Assembly (NCBI GenBank): GCA_021613535.1
Contig: CP075495.1
Location: forward strand, 7,006,001 to 7,070,000
DNA: 64,000 nucleotides
DNA from: Adineta vaga
Lineage: Eukaryota > Rotifera
Reading direction: 5' to 3'
The position numbers were made by a program, and so were the translations under genes. Under the pieces are notes generated by a model. That model saw only the letters and a program-made list of their open reading frames with translations, did no database searches and was not told where the DNA came from. Each line of letters opens with the position of its first letter. Within the stretch, counting starts at the first letter, position 1. Positions 1-19,964 of this stretch are shown here, piece after piece.

Positions 1-343
1 ATATACTGAATGACATCTAAATATAAACTCAAATATAAGAAGATTATAATTGACAAAACGTATTAATTATTCTTTAGAGGAAGGGTATTTAAGAGACTAT
101 CGTCTATAAAGAATATATTCTACATAAACATACTATTGATATTTTAATGAGTAGAATTAATGGAGAATTCTTTTAATAATTTATATAAATCCTGAGAACA
201 TAAGACGCTTACGGAGACAGTCGAATTCTAATGCGCTTAGAGTTTACAATGATGATAAAAATGATCTGAAGAATTGTAAAGCTCTTTTTTTCTCATGATA
301 ATACAATTGTTGATTTCGTTTTCTTTTCTTTCTTTTTTTTTAG
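1..343. other. Presumed intron of the calcium channel gene
   Basis: The first recognisable exon begins at 344 after a long pyrimidine run ending in AG. The exon for IIS1 should lie upstream but I cannot see it here, so this stretch is read as the 3' part of an intron longer than 343 bases. A short open stretch around 190-290 does not resemble any channel segment. Confidence 0.5.
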
Positions 344-7266
<6,923 letters not shown>

Positions 7267-8060
7267 TTTCGAACTTCTATTCATTTTTTGTTCTTTTTCT
7301 CTCTCTGTTACGGTGCTTATCTCTATGTGTATTTGCACGATTGTTGTCTTCCAGATAAATTGTATTCGTATCAATTTCATTCCCTTTTAATGTACGATCT
7401 TTTGTTTAAGATAGATCGTCATATATATATAATAGATGTGTATATTTATTTATTTCTACGTGTATGTATGTATGTATGTATCTACGTGTATTTTCTCACC
7501 AACAGTGTTTTCCAAAGATTTATTTTTCCTTTGATGCTCTGTTGATATGAAACAAATTAATAGAAGAAGTTTTTTTCTCTCTTCTTTCTCGGTTCATTAC
7601 TTACACAATTACTAATCAATTTATTTTTCGAAAAAAACATAATTTGGCTTTTTGAAATATACATGTTTATGTCATTTAATATAATGATCTATGGCAGTGC
7701 AATTGATAATTACTTTCGGGAATATTTCTTATATGATTTATTTGCTCACATTAAAAAATGTGCAAAAATATTCGTTAATGAGTTATTTTTCTTCGTCGAA
7801 CTCAGAAAGAAAATTTATACAAAATTATTACGAGGCGGAGTAGGGTCTTCTTTCTCATGAGTAAGAATTAATCGAGCGCTCGTATGACTAATCAATTTAA
7901 CTTCAAAATGTAATTAATATTCCAGTAATACATTGTATGTTTCACCAGCATTTTTATGAATATAAATAGGTTTTTACAGGTGGTAGAATGCGAACACACT
8001 GTCTCCTTTCTTCTTTCTGTTAGATTATCTCGCCTACATCATTAGAGTCTCAGCGTGACA
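7267..8060. other. Calcium channel 3' untranslated and intergenic sequence
   Basis: AT-rich sequence after the channel stop, with a short TATG repeat at about 7462-7480. I see no convincing coding exon and no clear AATAAA near the stop; the open frames here look like chance. Confidence 0.5.
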
Positions 8061-8079
8061 ATCGATAACAAACATCACA

Positions 8080-8087
8080 TATAAATA
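8080..8087 (+). promoter_or_regulatory. TATA-box-like element
   Basis: TATAAATA followed by a G-rich step. It would place a transcript start near 8110. A donor-like GTAAGT lies at 8492 and a good acceptor (pyrimidine tract then CAG) at 10411-10413, so an untranslated first exon of the small heat-shock gene, spliced over a roughly 1.9 kb intron, is plausible. This link is inferred. Confidence 0.35.
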
Positions 8088-8491
8088 CGGGGTAGAAAAG
8101 AGAACGACAACACGATAAAGTGATAATATTTTTGTGACTTTCATTGCTGTATATATGGTGAGTAATAAAAATAATAGTATACGCAAAGACCATGTTTTCT
8201 CTTTTGCTTCTTATTTTCTTTTATATATGCATTTCTGTTCTGTTCTTGTCCAAAATGAAGTGATAGTAGTAGGCAGAAAAACAACGAGAGAGAGAGTGAG
8301 AGCAATCATTTGCGGTTAGAAAACTTTTTCCGATTTCTTCGAGATCCTCTGATTCTTTGTTTCTCTGCGACGAACAAAAAAAATGCGTCTGAGCAGATAC
8401 CAGAAGAGAAAATATTTCTTGATAGACGTTTTTATCAGTTGCCAGAAAAGCAAAAAACGATAGTTCAACTACTTAACGATCATACAATGTT

Positions 8492-10413
8492 GTAAGTAAA
8501 ATCTTCTTAGTCGTCTAATTGATCGATTTGAATGAATTCTTAATAATCTTGTCGAACTAGATCTTGTAGAGAAATTGATCAAAGGTTGACTACCCATGTC
8601 TAATGACCTTATCCCATTTTGAAGAGAGAATTTAGTTTAATAAAAATGTCAAATTTTTTCATTTATTTATTTGCTGTCCTTCACATTTGCTCATATAGAT
8701 GCGAAACCTTCATTTCTTTTTTTTGAGTCGACGTATGTCGAATGTACGGAGGCGGAAAATAAAGTAAAATAATGTTGGCAGCACGGCAGCAGCTTGAATT
8801 TCAGTAAATAAGCAATGAAACGAATTTAATCCGTACATTGCCTCTCTTTTTTTTGTACGTACCTTAATGTATCACACTGTAAAAGCAAGTAATCCTCTAT
8901 GGATGCATTTGCGTCGTTCTATCATAACAAAAACAACGAGAGCAAGTAAAGGGTTATGCAAATCGAGAATAGTTTACGATCTGAAGTTTTTTTTTCTTCA
9001 TCATTCTTTCCCTTCTTCCATTTCTTCATTTGAAATACAACCGATTTCGTTTGTTATTATTCGTCTGATCGTATTGAATTTTAAAGTAGTCACTTGTACA
9101 TATTATGCACGACGATTGAATATTGACGTATAGTAGTGATGTAATGAAATATTCTTTCATTCGTCTCAGTTAACATTCTTTTTCGAAGACGTTCATGTCT
9201 CAAAATTATATTCGCTTTCGGTATGTTTAAATGAAATTAATATGAGAAGCAAGTAATTATTGACGTTCATTTATACATCATCATAGAACTCCTTTCGTCT
9301 AATATTTCCTTCTTTTGTTTGTCTATTTGCTTCTTCTTTTTTTACTTTGTTTTTATTCTAAGAATCGGATGATGACCTCTTACTTCCATTTGTTCCATTT
9401 CTATTTCCTTTTCAGGAGTGTATCCGATCTATGGTAAGCAATGTCAATCATTTCACATTCTCTATTGACATAGAAGCCGTTGTTTTTTGTGGTTATGTCT
9501 AGCTATAAGCGATAGTCATTGATTATATTCTATTGATATAATCGTCGTCTATACCTGTAATAGATCATCAGTTGCAGTTATTGTTATATTAGAGTAGGTC
9601 TTATTCTTTTCTTACAAATGTAGATTATTTGAGTGAAGAAAGAAAAGAAAAGAAAAGAACGAAAAAAAAACAGAAAGAAAAAGAAATCATGTAAGTTATT
9701 TCCGAGCTGATTCTTTTATTTTACTATTATGCTTGGCGCAGAAATATATTTTACATGATTGCTGAAGAAGAGAGGTTCAAGAAGGATAAAAAAGAGGAAG
9801 AAGAAGAAGATGATGATGATGATGGAGAAAGCAAAAAAGAAAATTGGCCAGAAAAAAACGGAGTGCCCACATATATATATATATATATATGCACACCGTT
9901 TTTGTCTGTAGTTATATTCAACGTATGAGTTTGTCTTAGGTGATAGAGAAAGAGAGAAAGAAAGGGATCGAGATGAGGAGTGACGGAAAGAGAAAAGGAA
10001 ACAAACAAAAATACACAATTTGTATATGAGTGTACGCCAGCCAAAAATGCAAAGAATAAGTAAAATGATTGTCGTTTTGTTGGCGTGTGCGTTCGTCGAT
10101 AATACATATGTTATCAACGAACCCGTAAGGAAGAAAGAGTGCTTTACTGTCTCGAAAATGAAAGAAGTAATGCCACCAGCAAAGAAGTGTTGTTGATGTA
10201 AACAGGCATACTGATCGCTGTTACTTTTAATTTTTTTCTTTTCTCTTCTCTTCTCTTCTTTTCTTTTCACCTACTTCATTCTTTCCTTCAATCTCTTTAC
10301 ATACAAGGCATACCTATATATTAATATTATACACATACACACCTATTTACACGCATATCAATGTTCATGTACTCATCAATTTTAGACATTGATATTTTTC
10401 TCTTTCGTCGCAG
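8492..10413. other. Non-coding stretch with low-complexity tracts
   Basis: Contains GAAAA-type purine runs (about 9636-9690), a GAA/GATGAT tract (9790-9830) and a TA run (about 9869-9890). Open frames on the minus strand here read as runs of Ser/Phe or Ile/Tyr from these repeats and are not genes. It may be the first intron of the sHSP gene. Confidence 0.5.
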
Positions 10414-10502
10414 ATTGATGTGATCAATTTTGAACTATATTAAAATTATATATATTTTCAAAACGATAGTAACTACTAATACAAAATCGGTGATAAAACA
10501 AA

Positions 10503-10938
10503 ATGAGTAGTGATCGCTTTTATCAACATCGTTCACGTACAATGATACCCGTGACGGTTAATCCTAATGATGATCAACGTTTTATCCGTTTTCGTTCATC
10601 TAATACATCTGCCGATGATATAAATAATCGAATGAGTGTACGCATGCATGAATTCGAAGATGAATGTCGACGATGGCGTGAAAAGTTTTTCAATGAATCA
10701 CGATTCGATTCAGGTGCTTTTCCTTCATCATCATTACTTCGTTCAAAACCACGATTACCCGTCGATTTTCCTGATTTTCCTGAATTCGGTACTCTTGATT
10801 GGCCAACATTTCGTGGACCTGCTCTCGGTTCTAGTTCAGCATCTAATGGAATTAATCAACGATCATTTGTCGAAGAAGATAATGATGGAAGAAAAAAATA
10901 TAAAGTTGTTTTTGATACTGGTAAGAGTACATTGATAG

Positions 10939-10969
<31 letters not shown>

Positions 10970-12272
10970 AAACTTTCATTTTTTATTATTTGACTTACAG
11001 GTGAATTTCGACCAGAAGAATTAAATGTAAAAGTTGAAGGACGTATGTTAATTGTCAAAGGTGATCGACAAATCAAAGTTGGTAATGCAACAGAATCAAA
11101 ACAATTCAATCGAGAATTAACATTACCAGAATTTGTTGATGCTAAAAATTTACAGTCATATCTAACTGATGATGGTCAACTAACAATGGAAGCACCTGTA
11201 CTTCTTGATCGTGTTTATAATAATTCAGGTGTACAACCAATTACATCATCATCATCATCAAATCGTCTTGTTGACACAACATTTACGGGTGGACGACAAC
11301 CAGCATCAAGCTTAGGCTTTGGTAATAATCAATCAAGTACATATTCATCGACATCATCATCATCATCATTTCGACAAGATAATTCAGGTTTACGAGATAC
11401 AAATAATTTTCATCGAAATAGTCCTATACGTGATCCATATTCATCAACAAGTTCAACATCGACTCTTATTGGTGGAAATAATCATCATCCAGCACCAACT
11501 ACATATTCAACAACTATTTCTCGACCAGAATTTATAACTACAAATGATCGAAATCATGAGACAAAAAATGTTACTCATACATTTGATTTACATCAGTTTG
11601 CTCCAGAAGATATTGCTATTCAGGTAAATGATACAGTCTTAAAAGTCACTGCAATTAAACAACAACGTGATGGTCACAGTTCAACACATCAAGAATTTCG
11701 ACGTGAAATTGGTAAAAATTTTCAATCACTTAGTTTATTACGTAAGCATTTCTTTCGAATAGGTTTACCTGATGGAGCTGACCCGAAAAATTTAACAAAT
11801 ACATTAAATGGTGATGGTATTCTTACCATACAAATTCCTGTACGTGATTATCGTCCACCATTAACGCCAACATATCAAACACAACCATTTAATGTATCAA
11901 CAACGTCGAATTCGAACAATGCTTATAGTGGAAGAGATCAACAACTTAAACTTACATTTGATCTAAGTGGTTACAAGCCTGACGATGTTAGCGTTAAAGT
12001 AAATGATAATGTATTAAAAGGTATACATTTTCTTTTTATTTTAATTGAAAATTTATTTCTTTTCTTAATTTTTAGTTCAAGCTGTTCATGTTGATAATAC
12101 ACACGGTAATCAAATCAGTCGTGAATATATGCGTGAATATGTTTTACCAGATGGAGTCGATGCAGATAATTTACGAGCTAAAATGAGTGAAGATTCAACA
12201 CTTACAGTTGAAGTTCCTATACCACTCGATCGAGTATCTGCTGTCAATCGACAAATTAAAATAACACATTGA
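10503..12272 (+). CDS. Small heat-shock protein with three alpha-crystallin domains
   Basis: ATP-independent holdase that binds unfolding proteins. Exons 10503-10920, 11001-11711, 11763-12020 and 12076-12272 give 527 residues in one frame. The N-terminal region contains MHEFEDECRRWREKFF, resembling the N-terminus of flatworm p40/Tsp36-type sHSPs. Alpha-crystallin domain 1 starts near residue 120 (KYKVVFDTGEFRPEELNVKV) and ends at LTMEAPV. Domain 2 starts after a Ser/Thr/His-rich linker (THTFDLHQFAPEDIAIQV) and ends LTIQIPV. Domain 3 runs from LKLTFDLSGYKPDDVSVKV to LTVEVPI near the C-terminus. All three keep the late LPDG/LPEF-type turn and the L-T-beta-strand. Two domains are usual in the related flatworm proteins; three is unusual. 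The 51-base intron 11712-11762 is inferred because domain 2 aligns without it. Confidence 0.9.
10935..10970. repeat. (GA)n tract in sHSP intron 1
   Basis: An AGAGAG run inside the 80-base intron between the first two sHSP exons. It separates the donor from the acceptor and keeps the frame open, so naive ORF callers would extend exon 1 into it. Confidence 0.8.
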
Positions 12273-13070
12273 AATTAATTCTAATGACTAATTATTTCTA
12301 TAAACGCTTCTTTTCTTTTCTTCTTCTTTTGCTCTTGTTCTCTTTGACTCCTAGTCATCTCACTCTTTGTCTTTGTCTATCGATCAGCTGCATTTATATT
12401 TGCCTGATTCGTAACCTATTCATAAAGTAGACAAGATTGTGCTATATAGAGTTTATCTTTTCACTTATTTTCAATCTTTGGTTTTCATTCATTATTTCCG
12501 AACATCGTAGTGCCATACATCGAACAGTGTTAATTTGTCGTATATATACATATATATAAATCGTGTTGGATTGAAATTATTCTTACTATTTCGTCTTCTT
12601 TCTTTCTTTCTTTCTTTCTTTTTCTTCTTCTTATTAATGTGCTTTGCTGTGTCAATGAACAGAAAACAACGTTCATTTTTATAGATAACAAATGTTCACT
12701 TTTGCTGACTTTTTTCCTTTTATTTAAGTCGAAAGAAAGATATTCTATGCAGAAGATGGTTTATTTGCACTATTTGATTCGTTATTTTGTTGAGCGATAT
12801 GTACTTTTTTTTTCGATACAATAAATTGCCCATGTATTCTTGAAAATATCCCCAAAGATTGTTCATATGTTGGAAATCCTTTGATATGCAAAAGATAAAT
12901 CTTTTATATATAGAATTCTTCTTGAATGTTGAGAGTCTTTTTATTACAAAGTATCTAGTAATCATATATTCATTGATATGAGTTCTCTGAAAAATACTAT
13001 TTATCTTGTTAACATTTTGTTTGAGACAAAACACAGTGAGAAAACAGTTAGAAAAAGAAAATCACTGAGT
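12273..13070. other. Convergent intergenic region between sHSP and Tim23
   Basis: 3' flanks of two convergent genes. It holds a TTTC microsatellite (about 12597-12620) and a short TA run near 12540. No coding signal was found. Confidence 0.5.
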
Positions 13071-13923
13071 TTACATATAAGTTTGAAGGCGCTCTTTTGA
13101 ACTTAATAGTACATATAATGATGAAACGCCAATACCATATAAACTACCTCGTAGAGCACCTTTCAAACCTGCTGTTGATCGATATAATAGACCAGTTACA
13201 CCTCCACTAGCAACTGTATTCAATTCATCATCAACACCACGTATGAAATTAATACCAGTACCAGTTAAACTATAAATAAGAGCTAAAAACAAGAAATATA
13301 TATCTCTTTAAATTATATTCATGAATATTGTTAGTTCACCTATGGAACCCATGGCAGAAGCTGTTGTAGCACCTTGACGAGCCACATAATTGATAATTCT
13401 AAAAATAACTATGTTGAAATGAATGAATTATAAATGAAACATACGTAGAAGTTCGTATGGATCCTGTTAAATCTCGTGTTTCACGAATACCACGATAGAG
13501 TCCCGATAAGCTACCAATAAAACTACCTAGAAATATATTTCATAATCATTCATATTTTGATTTCTATTTCTTACCGGCAATAACAGAACCACCAATTGTA
13601 AAAAACATAAGTTCGAGTCGACCACGTTTCTCTTTTTGTCCTTCTGGTAGAATAAATTGTGAACCATTCTAAAAATTCTCTTATGAACAATGCTTATCCA
13701 ATAAAATCCTCTCTCTACCGGATTCAACAATTTCGGATCAAAATTCAAATAAGGTGATAATGCATTACTACCACGTGTTGAATGAACTAAGAAAAAACCA
13801 AGCAAAATCTTTCATATTCAAAGTAATAATTAATACTCTACCAGGCACAGTTTCCGATGTATCGTTTAGATTATAATTACCAAATAAACTAAAACCACGT
13901 TTATTTGAATCATTTAAATCCAT
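13071..13923 (-). CDS. TIMM23: Mitochondrial import inner membrane translocase subunit Tim23
   Basis: Channel subunit of the TIM23 presequence translocase in the mitochondrial inner membrane. Six exons, 13842-13923, 13719-13786, 13575-13668, 13445-13526, 13340-13398 and 13071-13282, give 198 residues (human about 209). The N-terminal hydrophilic part carries the conserved NALSPYLNFDPKLLN segment. The Tim17/22/23 core follows with four hydrophobic segments containing glycine motifs (FFTIGGSVIAGSFIGSLSGL, VARQGATTASAMGSIALIYS, TVASGGVTGLLYRSTAGLKG). The start is the ATG at 13923, directly after a splice-acceptor-like TTTCATTTAG. It lies tail to tail with the sHSP gene and upstream of the Src gene on the same strand. 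Confidence 0.93.
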
Positions 13924-14249
13924 TCTAAATGAAAAATCAATAATTGAAAAAGAACGTTTGTTCACTGTTTTTCTTTCTTTTATAAATAAATATCTACAAT
14001 TGACATAATGCATACAATAAGTTTTAAAAACCAACATAATTATTCACACTTTCGAAACGAAAATAAAATAAATTCATTGCCTGAGGTATCTATTCATACA
14101 GATTTCTATCGTCGTTTAATTGTCTATTTTATATAAAACAATATTTAATTACATTGAAAATGAATGTGATTGAATTATCGAATAACAAGAGAGAAAAAAA
14201 TAGAGAGAGAGAGAGAGAGAAAGCGGATATATCACACAGAAAACGTCTG
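13924..14249. other. Gap between Src stop and Tim23 start
   Basis: About 326 bases with a GA run at about 14200-14220. It must hold the 3' UTR of the Src gene and the promoter or leader of Tim23. Nothing else was recognised. Confidence 0.5.
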
Positions 14250-16430
<2,181 letters not shown>

Positions 16431-16517
16431 CTAAAATGAATAAATAAACTATTTTATAATCAATAAAATTTCAATGCTATCGTACTAAGAATGTAGAAAA
16501 AGTAAGTAAATTCTTAC

Positions 16518-16706
16518 ATCTTGTTGTTCTTTTCGACCTGTTGCTTCTTGTAATCGTTGTTCAGCTTTACGAGCAAAATCTCTTACATTTCGATGTGCCT
16601 GTCCAACGATCAAACGTGCATCAACACGTTCTGCTAAATAATTCTTTGTTGATCGAAGACCACCTTGTAATAATTGTTGTACACGTGATTTATAAGGTTC
16701 TGCCAT
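16518..16706 (-). CDS. In-frame upstream exon joined to the Src gene, or a separate small ORF
   Basis: A 189-base open segment of 63 codons (MAEPYKSRVQQLL...) that is Arg/Gln/Ala-rich and likely helical. It ends at a perfect GTAAGA donor (16517). The acceptor TTCATTTTAG just upstream of the MGNC codon joins it in phase 0, adding 65 residues before the myristoylation start. If unspliced it stops at 16485 and would be a 74-residue protein. Its ATG context is weak (pyrimidine at -3), whereas the MGNC ATG context is strong. I recognise no family. It may be an alternative first exon giving a non-myristoylated kinase, or an unrelated small cistron. Confidence 0.45.
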
Positions 16707-18204
16707 TAGATAATATTTGCATTCGCAAAGATATGTATATATAAAGTCTATATGTCTTCGTATGTGTACATACACACAGAATTAAGTCTCTATATGTTCA
16801 GTTTGCAATGTCACACTTTCGATTTTTTTTTCGTCGTTTTTAATAAAATGCGCGTACACAAGACGAAAAAAAGTCAGGGGGACGATGATATAAGTATAGA
16901 AGGAAGAAAGAAAGAAAGAACGAACGAATGAGCGAAAGAAAAAGAGTAGTGAGTATATCGTTTTATTTTTTGTAACAGCTGCTCCTGTAGTAATTTCGTT
17001 TTCTTGGTTAGTAAATGAAAATTTTATACCTTAGGATACTCTTATTCTACCTGTATTTTTCAATAAAATATATACTATAATTATTCATCATTATAGTGTG
17101 AACAACTCTAACTGTTCTATATGAAATTACTCATTTTAATGTTTTCCTTTTCGTCTATGAGTAATCGATTGTTTTCTAACGTAGGTGTTTTATGACGTCA
17201 TGGATTTTATTAAGGGCAGACGAGATCTCATTTAATTTGATCTTTGAGATCATAAATAGAAGACAATGAAGAAAAAAAGAAACAAATCGATATTTATTTA
17301 CCTATTAATTTATTGTTTCCTTGTCAATGCATCACTTTAAACATTGATCAATTCAGATGGCTACAACGATCTAGAATGATAATTGAACAAAATATAAACT
17401 TTATTGACTTTCTTCTCTTTTTCTTCTTTTCTTGTTCGTCTATCGCAAATACGCAAGAATACACAAAGAAAGAGAACGTTACGAGGATGATTACATGTTC
17501 TGTAGTATTCTTTTTATTCGAGTAAATGCTCATATTGCGTGTATGTGCTCTTTATATAACGAGATTTCATATTATTTGACATTGAATGTGTACAATTCCC
17601 ATTGAGTTTCTCTATTCACTAGATATTAATCACAAGAAAAAAAAAATCTCCAAGGAAGATCAGTGTACAATAAGAAAAAGAAGAGAGAAAGAAACCATTT
17701 GAAAATTGATATATGTACATTCTTCTCTTGTTAATCAATAAATTGAGTAGACATGTAAAATGACAAACCTTTGACTCGTTTCTATATTAAAGAGTGAAAA
17801 ATGAGTACAAATTAAAAATGATAATCTATAGTGTCCCGACCACAAACCTTGACCTTCTTCGAATATCTAATCCTATAGCCTTCTTTTTTTTGTATTCAAA
17901 ACGGATGTTATATGATGTCGATAGATATAGCAAACATACTTGCAAGAATAATAAACAAAACTGGAGTATGTATTGAATAGTAATCGACGACAAGGAAGGA
18001 CATAGAGAAAGAATAACGATGTTGACCTAGAGAGATCAATTGAACTGTTGTTTTATCAAGAATAAAACGAATATTTAACGGTAACGGTAAATGTTCAAGG
18101 AAAATTTTCATTCATTTCTTTCGTTTTCGTTTATTTTTCAAGATCTTTTATTGGTAGTGAATTTTACGAATATATATATTTAAGATAAAAACTACAAGAT
18201 GTCA
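16707..18204. other. Intergenic region upstream of the Src gene
   Basis: About 1.5 kb between the Src 5' end and the GNAT 3' end. It holds a GAAA microsatellite (about 16905-16925) and pyrimidine- and A-rich stretches. No coding exon is convincing; the open frames are short and compositionally biased. Confidence 0.5.
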
Positions 18205-18807
18205 CTATTGTTCATTATCTAGAAAATTTCGATGACATATTTTACTTAATGCTTGCCAAGCTTTATCGCTATGTTCTGTATTCATATACGGTTTGAATCC
18301 TAAATCAGCATACATATTAATTGCTCTCCAACTTGTTGTTTGTGAATCTAAAAAACATTTTTTGGAATATTCACTAATCTTATTTAATACTGTTGTCACT
18401 AATGGTTTAGCCAATTTTCTTCCTTGATATTCTGGTATGATTGATACCCAATAAAGACTACCTTGTTCTTCACCATCTAACTCACCAAACCATGCCCATG
18501 CTGTACCTATATATTTTCCTTCTGAATTCAGCAAAAAATGCAATCGTTCTGGAAATAAATCATGATCTTTGTGACTTAAAAATTCTTTTACAAAACGATC
18601 ATATCCTTCTTGAACAGTATGAAATTCTCCAGCGGCTGTTGTAATTTCTGCCCATTTTTGTTCATCATTTGAATTCTCTTGAAAGAGTTTAATAGAATAT
18701 CCCGATGGAAGTGGATAGGCTGGTATAGAATCCATATTACTTCTATACATTTTTATTTTATAATATTCAATATCATTGTTCGATTGATGAAGATAATTAT
18801 CAGTCAT
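18205..18807 (-). CDS. GNAT-family N-acetyltransferase, intronless
   Basis: Transfers acetyl from acetyl-CoA to an amine; substrate unknown. A single uninterrupted frame of 200 codons from the ATG at 18807; later ATGs at 18735 (MDSIPAYPLP) could serve instead. The C-terminal half carries the GNAT fold signature: LYWVSIIPEYQGRKLAKPL is beta4 and the acetyl-CoA pyrophosphate loop (Q-x-x-G-x-A form), followed by NMYADLGFKPY, the usual late motif. The earlier FLLNSEGKYIGTAWAW is the beta2-beta3 hairpin. Lack of introns, in a region where other genes have many, together with a bacterial-looking architecture, makes horizontal origin possible but unproven. Its nearest neighbours are the Src and TPR genes, with no shared function apparent. 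Confidence 0.8.
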   Translation of the reverse strand: MTDNYLHQSNNDIEYYKIKMYRSNMDSIPAYPLPSGYSIKLFQENSNDEQKWAEITTAAGEFHTVQEGYDRFVKEFLSHKDHDLFPERLHFLLNSEGKYIGTAWAWFGELDGEEQGSLYWVSIIPEYQGRKLAKPLVTTVLNKISEYSKKCFLDSQTTSWRAINMYADLGFKPYMNTEHSDKAWQALSKICHRNFLDNEQ

Positions 18808-19353
18808 ATTACAATGAAATAGTCCTATATCTTGACACAAACGTAAAAAGTAAATAACTAGTATTCTTGCGTTCCTTCATCTTATTTTATCTAGCCGCTT
18901 ATCACGTTTCTATTTTTATCGTTTGACTAATAAAGCAAATAGGCAGATATTGCTATACATTGCCCTACAAATCAGTACAAAAGTTAGTCGATAATGAATT
19001 CTATTGAATCTATTTCAAAACATTTAAAAGTGAAAATTTCAACATCAACAATTTCAAATGACATCTTCACAGAGAAAGCATGCTTCTGTTTATATGACAC
19101 AAAAAATCGACTAAAACGTAGGCAGTTGATCAGAAATGTTTGTTCTAACAGAAAGAGAATAAACATCGTTAGGTTTTTTCATGCTATTTTCTCTCGTTGT
19201 ATAGCATTTGTCAATTTCTTTTTTCATTCTTTATTTTTGCACCAAACAGCAACAGTAAGTACATTTATTTGAGAAACAAATCAACAGCGGAACATTCAAG
19301 GTCGATAAAAACCTTTTTCTGACAGCAAATTTTATGATATTTATTATAGAAAA
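18808..19353. other. Divergent intergenic region between GNAT and TPR gene
   Basis: Likely promoters for both flanking genes. A plus-strand open frame at 18994-19272 has no recognisable domain and a biased composition, so I do not call it. An acceptor-like TTTATTATAG stands four bases before the next ATG. Confidence 0.45.
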
Positions 19354-19773
19354 ATGAGTACCGAAGAAACATCTTGGATTTATTCACAAATTTTCAAGGA
19401 AATTTTATATGACATCAAGGAAGAGGATCGAGCAAACGTGAAAGAATTTTGTAAAGATCTATATATCAATGAAAATACTTTTGATTTAATTGCAACACAA
19501 CGACAATTGATCGAAGAATATGATAGTCTTAGAGTAACAACAGCAGATTCAAATCCTTATGTTGCTTTGGGAAACTTACTATTGGATAAGAAAGATTATG
19601 ATCGAGCAGAACATTTCTATTTAAAAGGTCTTGAAACAGAAAAAGACAATGGGTCATCTCAAATGAAAATATTAACTCAGTTGAGTCGAGTTTCTGTCGG
19701 AAAAAATCAACTTGATCAAGCAAGAAAATATCAAGCACAAGCAAATGCAATTAAAGAACAACATCCAACATGA
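19354..19773 (+). CDS. Small TPR protein, ART-less relative of the ART-TPR family
   Basis: 139 residues, no intron. The N-terminus WIYSQIFKEILYDI closely resembles MYTQIFKEILFEL just before the ADP-ribosyltransferase domain of the gene at 27307-29400. The next part (about 60 residues) matches that gene's linker and then passes directly into two TPR-like helical pairs (YVALGNLLLDKKDYDRAEHF, LTQLSRVSVGKNQLDQARKY). The whole catalytic domain is absent. It may be a free adaptor or a decayed duplicate. Function is unknown; TPR units bind proteins. Confidence 0.7.
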   Translation: MSTEETSWIYSQIFKEILYDIKEEDRANVKEFCKDLYINENTFDLIATQRQLIEEYDSLRVTTADSNPYVALGNLLLDKKDYDRAEHFYLKGLETEKDNGSSQMKILTQLSRVSVGKNQLDQARKYQAQANAIKEQHPT

Positions 19774-19964
19774 ATTTAATCGAACAACGAACAATTTTTT
19801 GTTTTATCTATTAACGAAAGAAAAAAAACACACTTACCCTACCCATATATAATGTCTTTGAACAAAGAACATTTTATCAGTGAATAATCGATTAACCAAT
19901 AATATTATATTAAAATTCAAATCAGTTTAAGTTCTATAGATCAGTCTTTTATTCAAACAGTGTT
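19774..19964. other. Short gap between TPR gene and PAL gene
   Basis: 191 bases between two plus-strand genes, AT-rich, presumably the 3' UTR of the first and promoter of the second. No further signal was seen. Confidence 0.4.

Noticed and set aside
190-293. An Arg/Asn-rich open stretch as a calcium channel exon
   Set aside because: No acceptor in front of it and no resemblance to IIS1 or the I-II loop.
7902-8080. Heat-shock elements upstream of the TATA box
   Set aside because: TTC and GAA triplets occur but not with the two-base spacing of inverted nGAAn units.
9716-10270. 184- and 118-codon open frames on the minus strand
   Set aside because: They are translations of GA and GAT repeats, with runs of Ser, Phe and Ile and no domain.
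18994-19272. Upstream 92-codon frame as an N-terminal exon of the small TPR protein
   Set aside because: It ends in a stop before the TPR ATG and does not resemble the N-terminal domain of the ART-TPR gene.
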